In this document: one piece after another, positions 1-7,176 of the stretch
Layout: every line of letters begins with the position of its first letter
Position numbering within the stretch: the stretch's first letter is position 1
Virus record (IMG/VR): IMGVR_UViG_3300037246_001365
Location: 1 to 32,526 of that record
Origin: a virus
Reading direction: 5' to 3' (one strand)
Length of the DNA: 32,526 nt
The notes under the pieces: generated by a model
Database searches by the model: none
What the model saw: the letters and a program-made list of their open reading frames with translations, nothing else
What the model was told of the DNA's origin: nothing
Translations under genes and position numbers: made by a program

Positions 1-79
1 AGAGGCCGCGCAAATGAGGGTAATTGTTATGGATATGTAAGTATATGTCTTGATGTAAACGGGTTTCTGACTGGGTCAT
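1..79 (-). CDS. Probable VRR-NUC-type nuclease, 5' end only (cut by window edge)
   Basis: Only the first 26 codons lie in the window. The start ATG (79-77) overlaps the stop codon of the preceding gene as ATGA, which implies translational coupling. The visible peptide begins MTQSETRLHQD and contains HNNYPHLRGL. This resembles the N-terminus of phage VRR-NUC nucleases, which often read like 'E..LQ......HN.YP.LRGLLF'. VRR-NUC proteins are PD-(D/E)XK-fold nucleases frequently found beside phage SF2 helicases, and a helicase lies two genes upstream here. The catalytic residues are outside the window, so the assignment rests on a short match and on context. Confidence 0.5.
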   Translation of the reverse strand, partial: MTQSETRLHQDIYLHIHNNYPHLRGL

Positions 80-312
80 TCCTTAGCCTCCATTCTCAAG
101 AAATCCAAGTTATCAACAATATAAACCTTAAGCGGTCCAAAACATTTATTATTTTCATATAGCCAAATAAGGTAATTTGCTGGCATATTTTCAAGCGTAT
201 AGCCTTTGTATTTTCCAAAGGTCATAATACTGTCATCTTTTAGTTTTGTCATTACTGTTTTTTTATTATTAAACCATTTTTGTTTTAATGACAATCTTAG
301 TTTTTCCATCAT
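76..312 (-). CDS. DUF3820-family small protein
   Basis: A 78-residue protein. From about residue 30 it carries the DUF3820 signature: MTFGKYKGYTLENMPANYL followed by a WLYE-like tryptophan/tyrosine segment. In this family the motif is a 'FGKYKG..l.d.P..YL.Wl' core, found as a small free-standing phage protein or attached to exonucleases. The biochemical role is unknown; proximity to nucleases and helicases suggests DNA metabolism. The N-terminal 29 residues are basic and not conserved in the family, so internal methionines 21 or 30 are alternative starts. It lies 7 bases after the helicase gene and overlaps the next gene by ATGA, so it belongs to the same operon. Confidence 0.7.
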   Translation of the reverse strand: MMEKLRLSLKQKWFNNKKTVMTKLKDDSIMTFGKYKGYTLENMPANYLIWLYENNKCFGPLKVYIVDNLDFLRMEAKE

Positions 313-319
313 ATATAAT

Positions 320-2764
320 TTAATTACTAATTACTTCCTCAACAACACAAGCCCCGCAAGAAATAAGCCCATCTTGCAACTCATTATTTTCATTATAAAC
401 CTTATGCTTTTGGCCCAAAAATTCGGAGCCGCAACAATCACACACATTTACAAATTCTTTGTATTTATACCAAGCCCAACCGTTTTTATAATTCCTTAGT
501 TTTTGATAAGTAAAGAATTGATTCTTTTCGGTGAATTTATATAAAATCCAACCCATTTTAAAGCCTTTGGCAATACGATAATTCTCAAGCTCTTCTACAG
601 TGGCAGCATCAAGCCATTCTTTTTGCTCCTTTGGGTTTAATCGCTGCAATATGATTTCCATTTGCTCAACTGAAGTTGCAGGGTATTCAAAACCGCAATA
701 TTTACATTTCTTAGAACCTGCTGGAATAAGAGCCTTACAATTAGGGCATTCTTTTATAATTGCCGGGCCTTGTTTTTTCTTTTTCTTTTTCGGTGGCAAA
801 AGAGACCATTCACGATCAGAACACCAGAATTCATGTCTGTTGATATTACCTCCACAATCAATAATATTGAAATGATCAAGGCCTTCGAAAATCCTAGAGC
901 CGCGCCCACACATCTGAAGAAAAAGAGTAATTCGCATAGTAGCCCGAAATAGTATTATTGTTTCAATACTTGGCTCATCGTAGCCAGTTGTAAGGATATC
1001 AACAGAGCATAATACCAAAAACTTACCTTGTTTAAAATCTTCAAGGATCTGATCCCTATCTGTCGATTCAGCATCGATTGACCTGGCAGAAATGCCAACT
1101 TTTAAAAATTCATCTCTTACCCGTTCAGAATCTTTGACAGAAGATGCAAACAAGAGGGCTTTTGTGTTTGGTGTTAATTTTTGATAATTTTCAACTACAT
1201 TACTAAATACTTGATTCTTATCATAGTATTCAGAAATAGCCTTTTCATCGAATTCGCCACTCTTTAATTTAACTTGAGAGAAATCTAATTGCAAGCCATA
1301 GTACACAGCTGGCAATAGAAATTTTTGCTCTATGAGATCTGCGATTGGTACTCCTTCAATAATACATTCGTAGTAGTCAGATAAAGGACTTTTAAAACCG
1401 GCTCGATCTGGTGTGGCTGTTGCTCCTATGACATATTGATTAGGTGTTAATGCTGCAAAAATCTTATCAAAACTACGTTTATGGCAATTATGCACTAATA
1501 CACCATTAGCAAAATAATTATTATTATCTTCTATTTCTAAATTATAGACAATATTTCCTTTGCTACCATCTTCACATTTTCCATGATTGCCTGATTTGTA
1601 TATGTTAATACTAGATACCCTTTCGAATCTAATAAAATTATCTTTCTTGAATCTGCTTTTTTTACTTTTAAGCTTGAATGAGATCCACCATTTATTTCTA
1701 TTAATATTTTTCTTTCTGGGTTTCCAATATCTATTTTGTAGTGATAAGGCAAGTAACCATTTCCAGTTATTATAATTAATTCTGGAAACCATCCATTTCC
1801 TAACTCTGCTAATAAAGCTTTTTGCGGCTGAGTTAATACACGACCATTTCCACCTTGAATCTTTGGCTTGTGTCCAATTCTCTTTAATGTATCTGATACT
1901 TTTTTTCTTGTTTCTGGGTTTGACATTGGATTTTTCAATCTCATCCTTTTTGATGATAAAGTCCCTGTGTAATCCCAAACACAACGTCTTGAGCAAAATA
2001 CTTTTCCATTTTTTTTCTTTTTCCGTTTTAGTATTAGCATTTTTTTTCGACCAATATCTTTTAATGTTATTTCTTTTTTGCAGAAATGGCAAAATTCTGA
2101 ACTTACATCTTTGTGTTTTAAAATGTGACCTGACATATATATAATCATTTAATTTAACATCCTTTGCGGATACATACCCTTTATTTTTCACAAATATAGG
2201 ATGTTCTTTTGTGCAATGCAAAACAACATGCAGGTACTTTAATGACACCATGTCACTAAACGACTCTTTTTCAAACTTATGCAATACCTTTTTTTGCTCT
2301 ATTTTTTTTGTATTATGATTAAAACTGTCCACAAAATCACCAACTTTTATATCCTTTATGTCAATTTCGCCGATCTTAGTTTCGGCAGGGAAACATTCAT
2401 CAAAAACAATGAGCTTAAAGCCCTGTATGAATTCTACATAACCTGGCTTTTGCAGCCGCCTCTTAATAGTTTCCGACATTGCTACGCACAATGTACCATT
2501 TGGAATAGTTTTTTGCTTGGCGGTCAGAAAAGAGGATGTTAACCCAAACTTTAAAAAAGTACTTCCAGCTTGCTTTAATAATTCTTTACGATCTGTTATG
2601 ATTAATACCGAATTACCATTTTCGATGGCTTGTTTTGCCATGAAAGTAAACATTACGGTTTTACCTCCCCCGGTTGCAAGCTGCATGATCAAGCGCCTAA
2701 TCTTAGATACCCATGCCTTTTTAATTGACTTGATTTGATCGAATTGATACCACCTTAATTTCAT
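320..2764 (-). CDS. SF2 DEAD/DEAH-type helicase interrupted by an intein
   Basis: 814 residues as translated and 511 after intein removal. Extein motifs in order: a Q-motif-like start (RWYQFDQIKSI), Walker A LATGGGKT (29-36), motif Ia around TDRK (57-60), motif II D122-E123 joined to C427-H428 (DECH once spliced), motif III GATATPDR (447-454), and the RecA2 domain with CSVDILTTGYDEP and motif VI QMCGRGSR. The C-terminus has a CPNCK...CKYC zinc ribbon (673-690), then a CDCC...CGAC cysteine set (775-806). This is the phage 'type III restriction/Rad25-like' helicase layout, an ATP-dependent DNA translocase probably used in replication or recombination. The intein sits inside the catalytic motif, so the helicase should be inactive until spliced. 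It overlaps the upstream gene by 4 bases (ATGA-type). Confidence 0.9.
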   Translation of the reverse strand: MKLRWYQFDQIKSIKKAWVSKIRRLIMQLATGGGKTVMFTFMAKQAIENGNSVLIITDRKELLKQAGSTFLKFGLTSSFLTAKQKTIPNGTLCVAMSETIKRRLQKPGYVEFIQGFKLIVFDECFPAETKIGEIDIKDIKVGDFVDSFNHNTKKIEQKKVLHKFEKESFSDMVSLKYLHVVLHCTKEHPIFVKNKGYVSAKDVKLNDYIYVRSHFKTQRCKFRILPFLQKRNNIKRYWSKKNANTKTEKEKKWKSILLKTLCLGLHRDFIIKKDEIEKSNVKPRNKKKSIRYIKENWTQAKDSRWKWSCINSAAKSFISRVRKWMVSRINYNNWKWLLALSLQNRYWKPRKKNINRNKWWISFKLKSKKSRFKKDNFIRFERVSSINIYKSGNHGKCEDGSKGNIVYNLEIEDNNNYFANGVLVHNCHKRSFDKIFAALTPNQYVIGATATPDRAGFKSPLSDYYECIIEGVPIADLIEQKFLLPAVYYGLQLDFSQVKLKSGEFDEKAISEYYDKNQVFSNVVENYQKLTPNTKALLFASSVKDSERVRDEFLKVGISARSIDAESTDRDQILEDFKQGKFLVLCSVDILTTGYDEPSIETIILFRATMRITLFLQMCGRGSRIFEGLDHFNIIDCGGNINRHEFWCSDREWSLLPPKKKKKKQGPAIIKECPNCKALIPAGSKKCKYCGFEYPATSVEQMEIILQRLNPKEQKEWLDAATVEELENYRIAKGFKMGWILYKFTEKNQFFTYQKLRNYKNGWAWYKYKEFVNVCDCCGSEFLGQKHKVYNENNELQDGLISCGACVVEEVISN
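1487..2395 (-). mobile_element. Intein inserted in helicase motif II (DE^CH)
   Basis: A 303-residue in-frame insertion, helicase residues 124-426. Block A starts at the nucleophile Cys124 (CFPAETKIGEID). Block B is CTKEHPIF with the conserved Thr and His (185, 188). Block F is YNLEIEDNNNYFA (407-419) and block G is GVLVHN followed by the +1 extein Cys427. The penultimate His425 and terminal Asn426 are present, so class 1 splicing residues are complete. Removal gives FDECHKRSFD, restoring a normal DECH helicase motif, and the +1 Cys is the motif's own cysteine. Residues from about 206 to about 405, read in this frame, are lysine/tryptophan-rich and resemble no endonuclease domain. That DNA encodes a nuclease in another frame (1537-2148). 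Confidence 0.92.
1537..2148 (-). CDS. Homing endonuclease (NUMOD3 + Vsr-like EDxHD nuclease) nested out of frame inside the intein
   Basis: A 203-residue ORF on the same strand as the helicase but in another frame, lying wholly inside the intein between blocks B and F. It has a zinc-binding region (C20-x2-C23, C52-x3-C56), a NUMOD3 DNA-binding motif (about 71-93, NPMSNPETRKKVSDTLKR), and a C-terminal Vsr/PD-(D/E)XK-like nuclease domain. Candidate catalytic residues follow the EDxHD pattern: E123 (FPEL), D140 (KIDIGNP), E151/H157 (IEINGGSH) and D166 (ADSRK), then the LLDSKGYLVL strand. NUMOD3 and this nuclease fold are known in intron and intein homing enzymes. The start ATG is preceded by AAAGGATG at about 13-20 bases, a plausible ribosome site; Met5 is an alternative start. 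Translation is presumably independent of the helicase. Its stop codon falls at the beginning of intein block F. Confidence 0.85.
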   Translation of the reverse strand: MIIYMSGHILKHKDVSSEFCHFCKKEITLKDIGRKKMLILKRKKKKNGKVFCSRRCVWDYTGTLSSKRMRLKNPMSNPETRKKVSDTLKRIGHKPKIQGGNGRVLTQPQKALLAELGNGWFPELIIITGNGYLPYHYKIDIGNPERKILIEINGGSHSSLKVKKADSRKIILLDSKGYLVLTYTNQAIMENVKMVAKEILSII

Positions 2765-3138
2765 AATTCTATCAGTTCCCTTTTAGCATCCCTTTTCCTA
2801 TCAAACCCAATCGAAACCGTAATAGTAAACGAAGCCAATAAACCACCGTACAAACACCTTTGTAAGTATTTATTGTTTTGTGGATGAGTGAAAGAATACA
2901 GATAACTAGTCAATAATGCTGCTCCAGTACCTATAAGCCTGCATTGATTTTGAGTAAAATTTGTTTTTTTGAATACAATTTCATAGGTGATTAAATAAGC
3001 ACCTGAAGATACTGCAAAGCTTTTCAAGAGCGGAGGGAAAAAGTCCGCTGAATTATCAATAAGCTCTATGTCTTTTGTTTGTGCGTTGAGTGTAAATACA
3101 AACAACATTAAAATTAAAATTAGTTGTAAATTTTTCAT
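2761..3138 (-). CDS. Small exported or membrane protein, function unknown
   Basis: 125 residues. The N-terminus is a clear signal peptide or membrane anchor (MKNLQLILILMLFVFTLNAQ, with possible cleavage after the ALNAQ-like site). Two or three further hydrophobic stretches follow around residues 40-55, 66-82 and 92-110, and the tail is basic then acidic (DRKRDAKRELIEL). No family was recognised. It is coupled to both neighbours by short overlaps (4 bases each), so it is co-translated with the helicase and the cysteine-rich protein upstream. A host-envelope role, such as superinfection exclusion, is possible but nothing in the sequence shows it. Confidence 0.7.
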   Translation of the reverse strand: MKNLQLILILMLFVFTLNAQTKDIELIDNSADFFPPLLKSFAVSSGAYLITYEIVFKKTNFTQNQCRLIGTGAALLTSYLYSFTHPQNNKYLQRCLYGGLLASFTITVSIGFDRKRDAKRELIEL

Positions 3139-3494
3139 GATTCTTTTTTTAAGTTTTTTAATATACTTCTCATGTAATTGGCGCGGGCCTTGAAAGCTAC
3201 TTTCAGCTCTTGGGGTTTTTCTGCTTCAATTATTGCATCATAAGTCGATTCAGCATCACCACGACAACAATAATTTAACAATTTATCATCCATTACCTCC
3301 GAATCAAATGCTTTACAATAAACACACTTATAACAATTTACTTTAATGGGTTTGCATAATGTGCATGAATTGTGAGTACCGAAACCTGTTATTGAGTTTA
3401 TTACAAATCCATCACTAACATGATTTTCAATTTCTTCAACTGTAATACTCTCATATCTAAGTATCAGCTCTTTAAATTCTTTTAAATTCTCCAT
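3135..3494 (-). CDS. Cysteine-rich hypothetical protein
   Basis: 119 residues. The middle has closely spaced cysteines (CTLC, NCYKCVYC, then NYCC about 25 residues later), consistent with one or two metal sites. The flanks are charged and helical, and the C-terminus is basic (KARANYMRSILKNLKK). I do not recognise the family. It begins with MENLKEF, the type of start shared by several small genes here (3494, 7172, 7812, 19582). It overlaps the next gene by 4 bases. Confidence 0.65.
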   Translation of the reverse strand: MENLKEFKELILRYESITVEEIENHVSDGFVINSITGFGTHNSCTLCKPIKVNCYKCVYCKAFDSEVMDDKLLNYCCRGDAESTYDAIIEAEKPQELKVAFKARANYMRSILKNLKKES

Positions 3495-3505
3495 TGATTT
3501 ATTTT

Positions 3506-3730
3506 TTAAAAGTTTTCGATCTTTCCTTCTTTAGCTTCAATAATCCCAGCTAATGAAATCCCTGGGTTTTTCTCACAAAGCACAAAATACTCAAAAAGCA
3601 TATTGAAATCTATGAACACAAAAGAGCTGAAACCTTCATTATCTTTTGAAACATAGGATTCACCTAAATAGTAGTGAATGTTATTGAATCTCATCCATAG
3701 CGCGAACGCTTTAATTTGGCTTTTATCCAT
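3506..3730 (-). CDS. Hypothetical protein (74 residues)
   Basis: A short acidic/aromatic protein starting MDKSQIKAFALWMRFNNIHYY and ending in EAKEGKIENF. No motif or family was recognised. It is the first gene downstream of the long non-coding dyad region (3731-4248), so any promoter in that region would drive it and the helicase operon. It is followed after 11 bases by the cysteine-rich gene. Coding potential is supported by spacing and by the absence of any competing frame. Confidence 0.6.
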   Translation of the reverse strand: MDKSQIKAFALWMRFNNIHYYLGESYVSKDNEGFSSFVFIDFNMLFEYFVLCEKNPGISLAGIIEAKEGKIENF

Positions 3731-4248
3731 TTCGTATATATTTAATTATCAATCTGTTGTGTTATGCTAAAACATTCCTGATCGTTAGATTTCTAGTAAT
3801 GTATTGTTTATTAATGTAAAGAAAGATACAAAAAAGTTAACTAAAAAAGTTAACTAGTTAACCAAATTTGTAAACTGAGCTTTCCGCTCATACTGGGCGT
3901 TTCAGAAGAAATCAGTTATAGTTAACTAAAATCCTATATAAATTTAAGAAAATAAAAAATAATGTATAGATAGTAATATATAATATACTATATATATATA
4001 ACGTTACCAACTAACTTTATATATATATGTAGAAATATCAAAAAATATCACTTTTTAAATATTTATATAGAAAAGTAGTTAACCATAACTTTTTTGCTCT
4101 GTATCCTGCATTATCAGTACAAAGCTCAGTTTACACTTTCGAGTTAACTGTTAACTAAATTGGTTAACTTTTTCAAAGAACCTTAAATCAAGCCTAGTCA
4201 TTGTGTAAAGTATTGTTTTAATCTTACTATACTGGTAAAGGTTTGGCT
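3731..4248. other. 518-base non-coding region, very AT-rich, candidate origin or regulatory region
   Basis: No ORF of reasonable length is present on either strand. The region is dominated by TA-rich runs (about 3950-4070) and by GTTAAC hexamers arranged symmetrically (described separately, 3836-4169). No Bacteroidota -33/-7 promoter pair reading into the gene at 3730 was found by eye, although TATCTTTC (3821-3828 complement) has a partial -7 look. Both flanking genes run leftward, so this is not a divergent promoter region. Confidence 0.6.
3836..4169. repeat. Large imperfect inverted repeat with eight symmetric GTTAAC sites
   Basis: GTTAAC begins at 3836, 3849, 3857, 3921, 4078, 4143, 4150 and 4163. 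Pairing first with last, second with seventh and so on gives the same centre each time (about 4002). The centre itself is the palindrome TAACGTTA (3999-4006). Beyond the hexamers, GTAAACTGAGCTTT (3870-3883) is exactly matched by its complement at 4121-4134. The segments around the inner sites also match (GTTATnGTTAACTA, then CTATATAAAT). The arms flank a TA-rich core. This layout fits an initiator-binding origin or a large operator; the function is inferred from architecture only. Confidence 0.75.
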
Positions 4249-5595
4249 TTAGGACGTTAGTTTTTTAATTGCTTTGGTTATTTTCTTGATTTGTTTTAGT
4301 GTTACATTTTTTATACAGCCGATTTCTATACATTCGGTTAATCCATCCCTGCAAATTGTTTTAAATGGGCCTAATTCTAATTCTATATGAGAACCTGCCT
4401 TTGCAGCTGGAACAAATACTTTAGCCCACTTTAACCATTCTGTTTTTTTGGCATAGTCTTTTTTACACTCGATCATACCGTCTTTAATAATGACAGGGTG
4501 TTCACCTAGCATTAACTCTTGTTTAGGTTCCCATATTTTCCCAAGTATTGAATTGTGAAATTCCTTAATGGTAGACCGATTAATACGTCCTGATTTTATT
4601 AGTTTTTGGTTATTCAATGTCCCTACTGACTGCCAAGTGCCATCTTCAAATCCAGCAACCAAATTAAATGAATTGTAACTGAATGAAACTATCTTATCTG
4701 TTACTGTAGCCGTGATTACAGTATCACCAATATGAAACCCTAATTTATGGGCCTCTATTTCGGGTTTTGTTGCTGGTCTAGCACGGCCTAATAAGATACC
4801 ATTATCTGTATGTCCTTCTTCGTCAAATTCAGTATACCAATAATCGCTTTTGCTTAATAATTTATAAAGTTTATTTTTTGTATATGTATTATAGCTTTTA
4901 CCAGTAAATACTACCCACTCAACTACATCTTCTTTTACTGGTTCGGCAATAAAACCTTTATCTTCAGTCCACCATAGATGACCATCATGAAATAAACCAT
5001 GCGTAATAAACTCTAATTTTAATGGACTTTTAAAAGACCTATGCTTATCTTTTTCATCTATAAATCTATATCTATTACACCCTTCAAACATCCTTTTAGC
5101 CTCCTCCATTACATAATCTAAAGCAGATTTTTTATTTACAAATCTAATATTTCCGCTATCTTCATTGAATGCAAATGGTGAATTACCTACCTCGCAACTT
5201 CTTATTTCCCAATTGTCATTTTTACGAATGAGCCATGTGGTATCATCTTCATAAGCAAAACCATCAATCATTTTTTGAACTGGCGTTTTTATGATTTTTG
5301 CCCATCTGCCATTGTCGTATACAACGCCACCACGTCCAGGCCCAACAACAGATATCCATGTATGTTTGTCATTCCACCAAGGATCGATTTTACAAACCAC
5401 TTCATCATCGAAACTACCAGCAAACACAACACCCTTGTAGTACTCTTCATAAGCCTTTTTCAAAAGCTCATCTTTCGAAGGTTCTTTTTTTAAGTCAATA
5501 ACTATCCGAGGAGTAATTGTCTCACTAATATATGTATCAATCTCATATCCTTCAGGAATAATTTCCTTAAGTTTCGTTTCTTTATTTATTTCCAT
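4249..5595 (-). CDS. Hypothetical phage protein with 'IPEGYEID' N-terminal motif
   Basis: 448 residues from the chosen start. The frame stays open to an ATG at 5718 (489 residues), but I prefer 5595. Right after it comes MEINKETKLKEIIPEGYEID, and 'IPEGYEID' is a recurrent N-terminal motif of Bacteroidota phage proteins. The later start also avoids overlapping the small gene at 5672-5803. The body is mixed alpha/beta, rich in Trp and Tyr (WWND, HLWWTEDKG, DYWYTEFDEEGH). Its segments look like repeated small beta-modules (GDTVITATV...VAGFEDGTWQSVG), and the tail is lysine-rich. No enzymatic motif was recognised. It is the last gene before the dyad region. Confidence 0.7.
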   Translation of the reverse strand: MEINKETKLKEIIPEGYEIDTYISETITPRIVIDLKKEPSKDELLKKAYEEYYKGVVFAGSFDDEVVCKIDPWWNDKHTWISVVGPGRGGVVYDNGRWAKIIKTPVQKMIDGFAYEDDTTWLIRKNDNWEIRSCEVGNSPFAFNEDSGNIRFVNKKSALDYVMEEAKRMFEGCNRYRFIDEKDKHRSFKSPLKLEFITHGLFHDGHLWWTEDKGFIAEPVKEDVVEWVVFTGKSYNTYTKNKLYKLLSKSDYWYTEFDEEGHTDNGILLGRARPATKPEIEAHKLGFHIGDTVITATVTDKIVSFSYNSFNLVAGFEDGTWQSVGTLNNQKLIKSGRINRSTIKEFHNSILGKIWEPKQELMLGEHPVIIKDGMIECKKDYAKKTEWLKWAKVFVPAAKAGSHIELELGPFKTICRDGLTECIEIGCIKNVTLKQIKKITKAIKKLTS

Positions 5596-5671
5596 AGTCT
5601 TTTTCTTATTTATGTAAATTAGTGATGATGGTAATTTAGGTAATGGCAAACTAAGTCCACCCTTGATGATT

Positions 5672-5803
5672 TCATATCCTTTTACATGGGATAGATTTAT
5701 TTTCTTGAATAGACTCATACCTTAAAAACGCCCCTCTAGTTTGTAATTTGCTAATTATTTCTAGCGCTTTTGTCATTTCGTTTTCAATGTCTTTTTCATC
5801 CAT
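5672..5803 (-). CDS. Small hypothetical protein (43 residues)
   Basis: An ORF starting MDEKDIENEMTKALEIISKL and ending with a basic tail (SIPCKRI). It fills the gap between the DUF5131 gene and the 'IPEGYEID' gene. It is helical and acidic at the N-terminus. It overlaps the 5' extension of the downstream ORF, which is one reason to place that gene's start at 5595. There is no family assignment, and it may not be expressed. Confidence 0.4.
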   Translation of the reverse strand: MDEKDIENEMTKALEIISKLQTRGAFLRYESIQENKSIPCKRI

Positions 5804-5835
5804 CGTTATTTGATTTAAGTTCTAAATTAGCTTAT

Positions 5836-6672
5836 TCATACAGGAAATTCTTTAAATTCCACACCATTAATTTTGCATCCGGCTTTCTTTTTGCCTACTC
5901 TTTGCATAAGATAACCTTTCCCGCACGAAGTCCCTTGCCATTCTCCCCAACTTTTAAAAAAGAAAGGCATTTTGTAATCTCGGCAATCTTCAAGCAATTC
6001 ATATACATGTTCAATATGCATTGGCCTGGCATTCGGTCCCGTTTCCCCTCCACAAATCACCCAATCCAAAAAACTAAAAGCATTTATTCTGCTTTCAACA
6101 TTACCATTTTCATTAAACTTATCAATATGCTCAAGATTAACAGATCCAAGCATAGGCTCAATACTAACAAAGTGCTTTGCAGCTGGTATTTGCAGTAATA
6201 AAGGGATTCGCTCATTTGCATTTTCCTGATTTTCAATTGTAGCGCCAAACCAAATATTTGCGGCTGGTTTCCATTTGGATTGAATACCTAACTGATCAGA
6301 TAATTGTTTTCTTTTCCAGGTAATGTATTCTAAAGCCCGATCAGGTCTTTTTGTTAACACTTGGAATGTGTGTCTTTTACAATGATCCATAGTGTTGAAA
6401 ACTTGATCTATCTGTTTGAATGTCAGGTTTCGGTGGAAAGTATCAGACATTGAATTTACAAATACCATTGATGGCTTTTTCCATTTGGTAGGCTCTGTCA
6501 GTGCAGCCAGCCATAATTGCACAACATTAAAATCTTTTTGATATTTATCTATACCCATGGCTTTTAAGCGCTTATGCATTGGCTCAGCATAGCAATTAAT
6601 ACAGCCGGTTGATTTTTTGGTACATCCCTGGTTTGGGTTCCAAGTTCGATCGGTCCATTCTATTTTGCTCAT
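5836..6672 (-). CDS. DUF5131 (phage Gp37/Gp68-type) protein, radical-SAM-like
   Basis: 278 residues, full length for the family. The diagnostic N-terminus is IEWTDRTWNPNQGC followed by GCINCYAE. Cysteines 17, 24 and 27 form a Cx6Cx2C cluster, unlike the canonical radical-SAM Cx3Cx2C. Further family landmarks are VFVNSMSDTFH, FQVLTKRPDRA, IWFGATIENQ, FVSIEPMLG, VICGGETGPNARPM and FFFKSWGEW. The family (phage Gp37/Gp68) is widespread in phages. It is related to radical-SAM enzymes, probably binds an iron-sulfur cluster, and its substrate is not established. The start overlaps the end of the HD-domain gene by 4 bases, so the two are coupled. Confidence 0.9.
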   Translation of the reverse strand: MSKIEWTDRTWNPNQGCTKKSTGCINCYAEPMHKRLKAMGIDKYQKDFNVVQLWLAALTEPTKWKKPSMVFVNSMSDTFHRNLTFKQIDQVFNTMDHCKRHTFQVLTKRPDRALEYITWKRKQLSDQLGIQSKWKPAANIWFGATIENQENANERIPLLLQIPAAKHFVSIEPMLGSVNLEHIDKFNENGNVESRINAFSFLDWVICGGETGPNARPMHIEHVYELLEDCRDYKMPFFFKSWGEWQGTSCGKGYLMQRVGKKKAGCKINGVEFKEFPV

Positions 6673-7172
6673 GATGTAAGTTTATTAAATGTTTGTAAAA
6701 AAGATATTTTTGCATCGATTGAGGTCCAACAATAAAAACTATTAGTTATTGACTTTTTGAGCACTATATGCTCCCATTCAAATTCAAGCATATTTTCATC
6801 AGCAAGTTTTATTTGATTTTCGAGCGGATATTTAAATCCAAATTTTTCAGCAATTAACAGCATCAATTTGTTTTCGATTAACTTGTAATCGTTCAATCTT
6901 CTTTTTATCGGCCTTGGCATATCCAGTAAATAAGCCTCTGAAGCATCGTGCAATAATGCCTGCAATTTAAATTTATCATCAACCATTTTAGAACAATGTA
7001 CACTATGCTGTGCAACCGAATAGAATTCCGGCAAGTGGCCACCAAACCGACATTGAAATGATAATGCATGCGCAATATCTTCAATGCAGATCATGTCAAT
7101 AGTAGGCTCAAATACATTCATGTATTTACCGGTGAAAGTCCTGATACAATCAGGTGTGTGTAGATTCTCCAT
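6669..7172 (-). CDS. HD-domain phosphohydrolase (YfbR/5'-deoxynucleotidase-like)
   Basis: 167 residues with an HD-domain metal site: H35 (EDIAHALS), H46 (CRFGGH), H56 (FYSVAQHS) and the H75-D76 pair in ALLHDASEAYLLDMPRPIK. This segment is the hallmark of YfbR-like HD hydrolases, which remove phosphate from (deoxy)nucleotides. In a phage such an enzyme could tune nucleotide pools or serve base modification. It is coupled to the downstream DUF5131 gene (6672) by a 4-base overlap. The ATG is preceded by AATTGATATC, a leader also found at 7812. Confidence 0.85.
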   Translation of the reverse strand: MENLHTPDCIRTFTGKYMNVFEPTIDMICIEDIAHALSFQCRFGGHLPEFYSVAQHSVHCSKMVDDKFKLQALLHDASEAYLLDMPRPIKRRLNDYKLIENKLMLLIAEKFGFKYPLENQIKLADENMLEFEWEHIVLKKSITNSFYCWTSIDAKISFLQTFNKLTS

Positions 7173-7176
7173 GATA

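Noticed and set aside
206-499. Plus-strand open frames here and throughout the window (for example 5770-6198, 22113-22517, 31601-31939)
   Set aside because: They lie antisense to genes with clear families, show low-complexity Phe/Leu/Ser-rich translations of A-rich coding strands, and have no start or promoter context.
775-800. A-rich run (on the coding strand) in the helicase as a programmed slippage site
   Set aside because: It encodes a plain lysine-rich linker between helicase core and zinc ribbon, the frame is intact on both sides, and there is no alternative product to reach.
1537-2148. The nuclease ORF as an artefact of a single frameshift
   Set aside because: One indel would break the helicase frame downstream. 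Intein blocks F and G and the whole C-terminal helicase are in frame with the N-terminal part, so two compensating errors would be required.
3731-3870. Promoter for the gene at 3730
   Set aside because: No TTTG/TAnnTTTG pair with 19-21 base spacing was found; TATCTTTC has no TTTG at the right distance.
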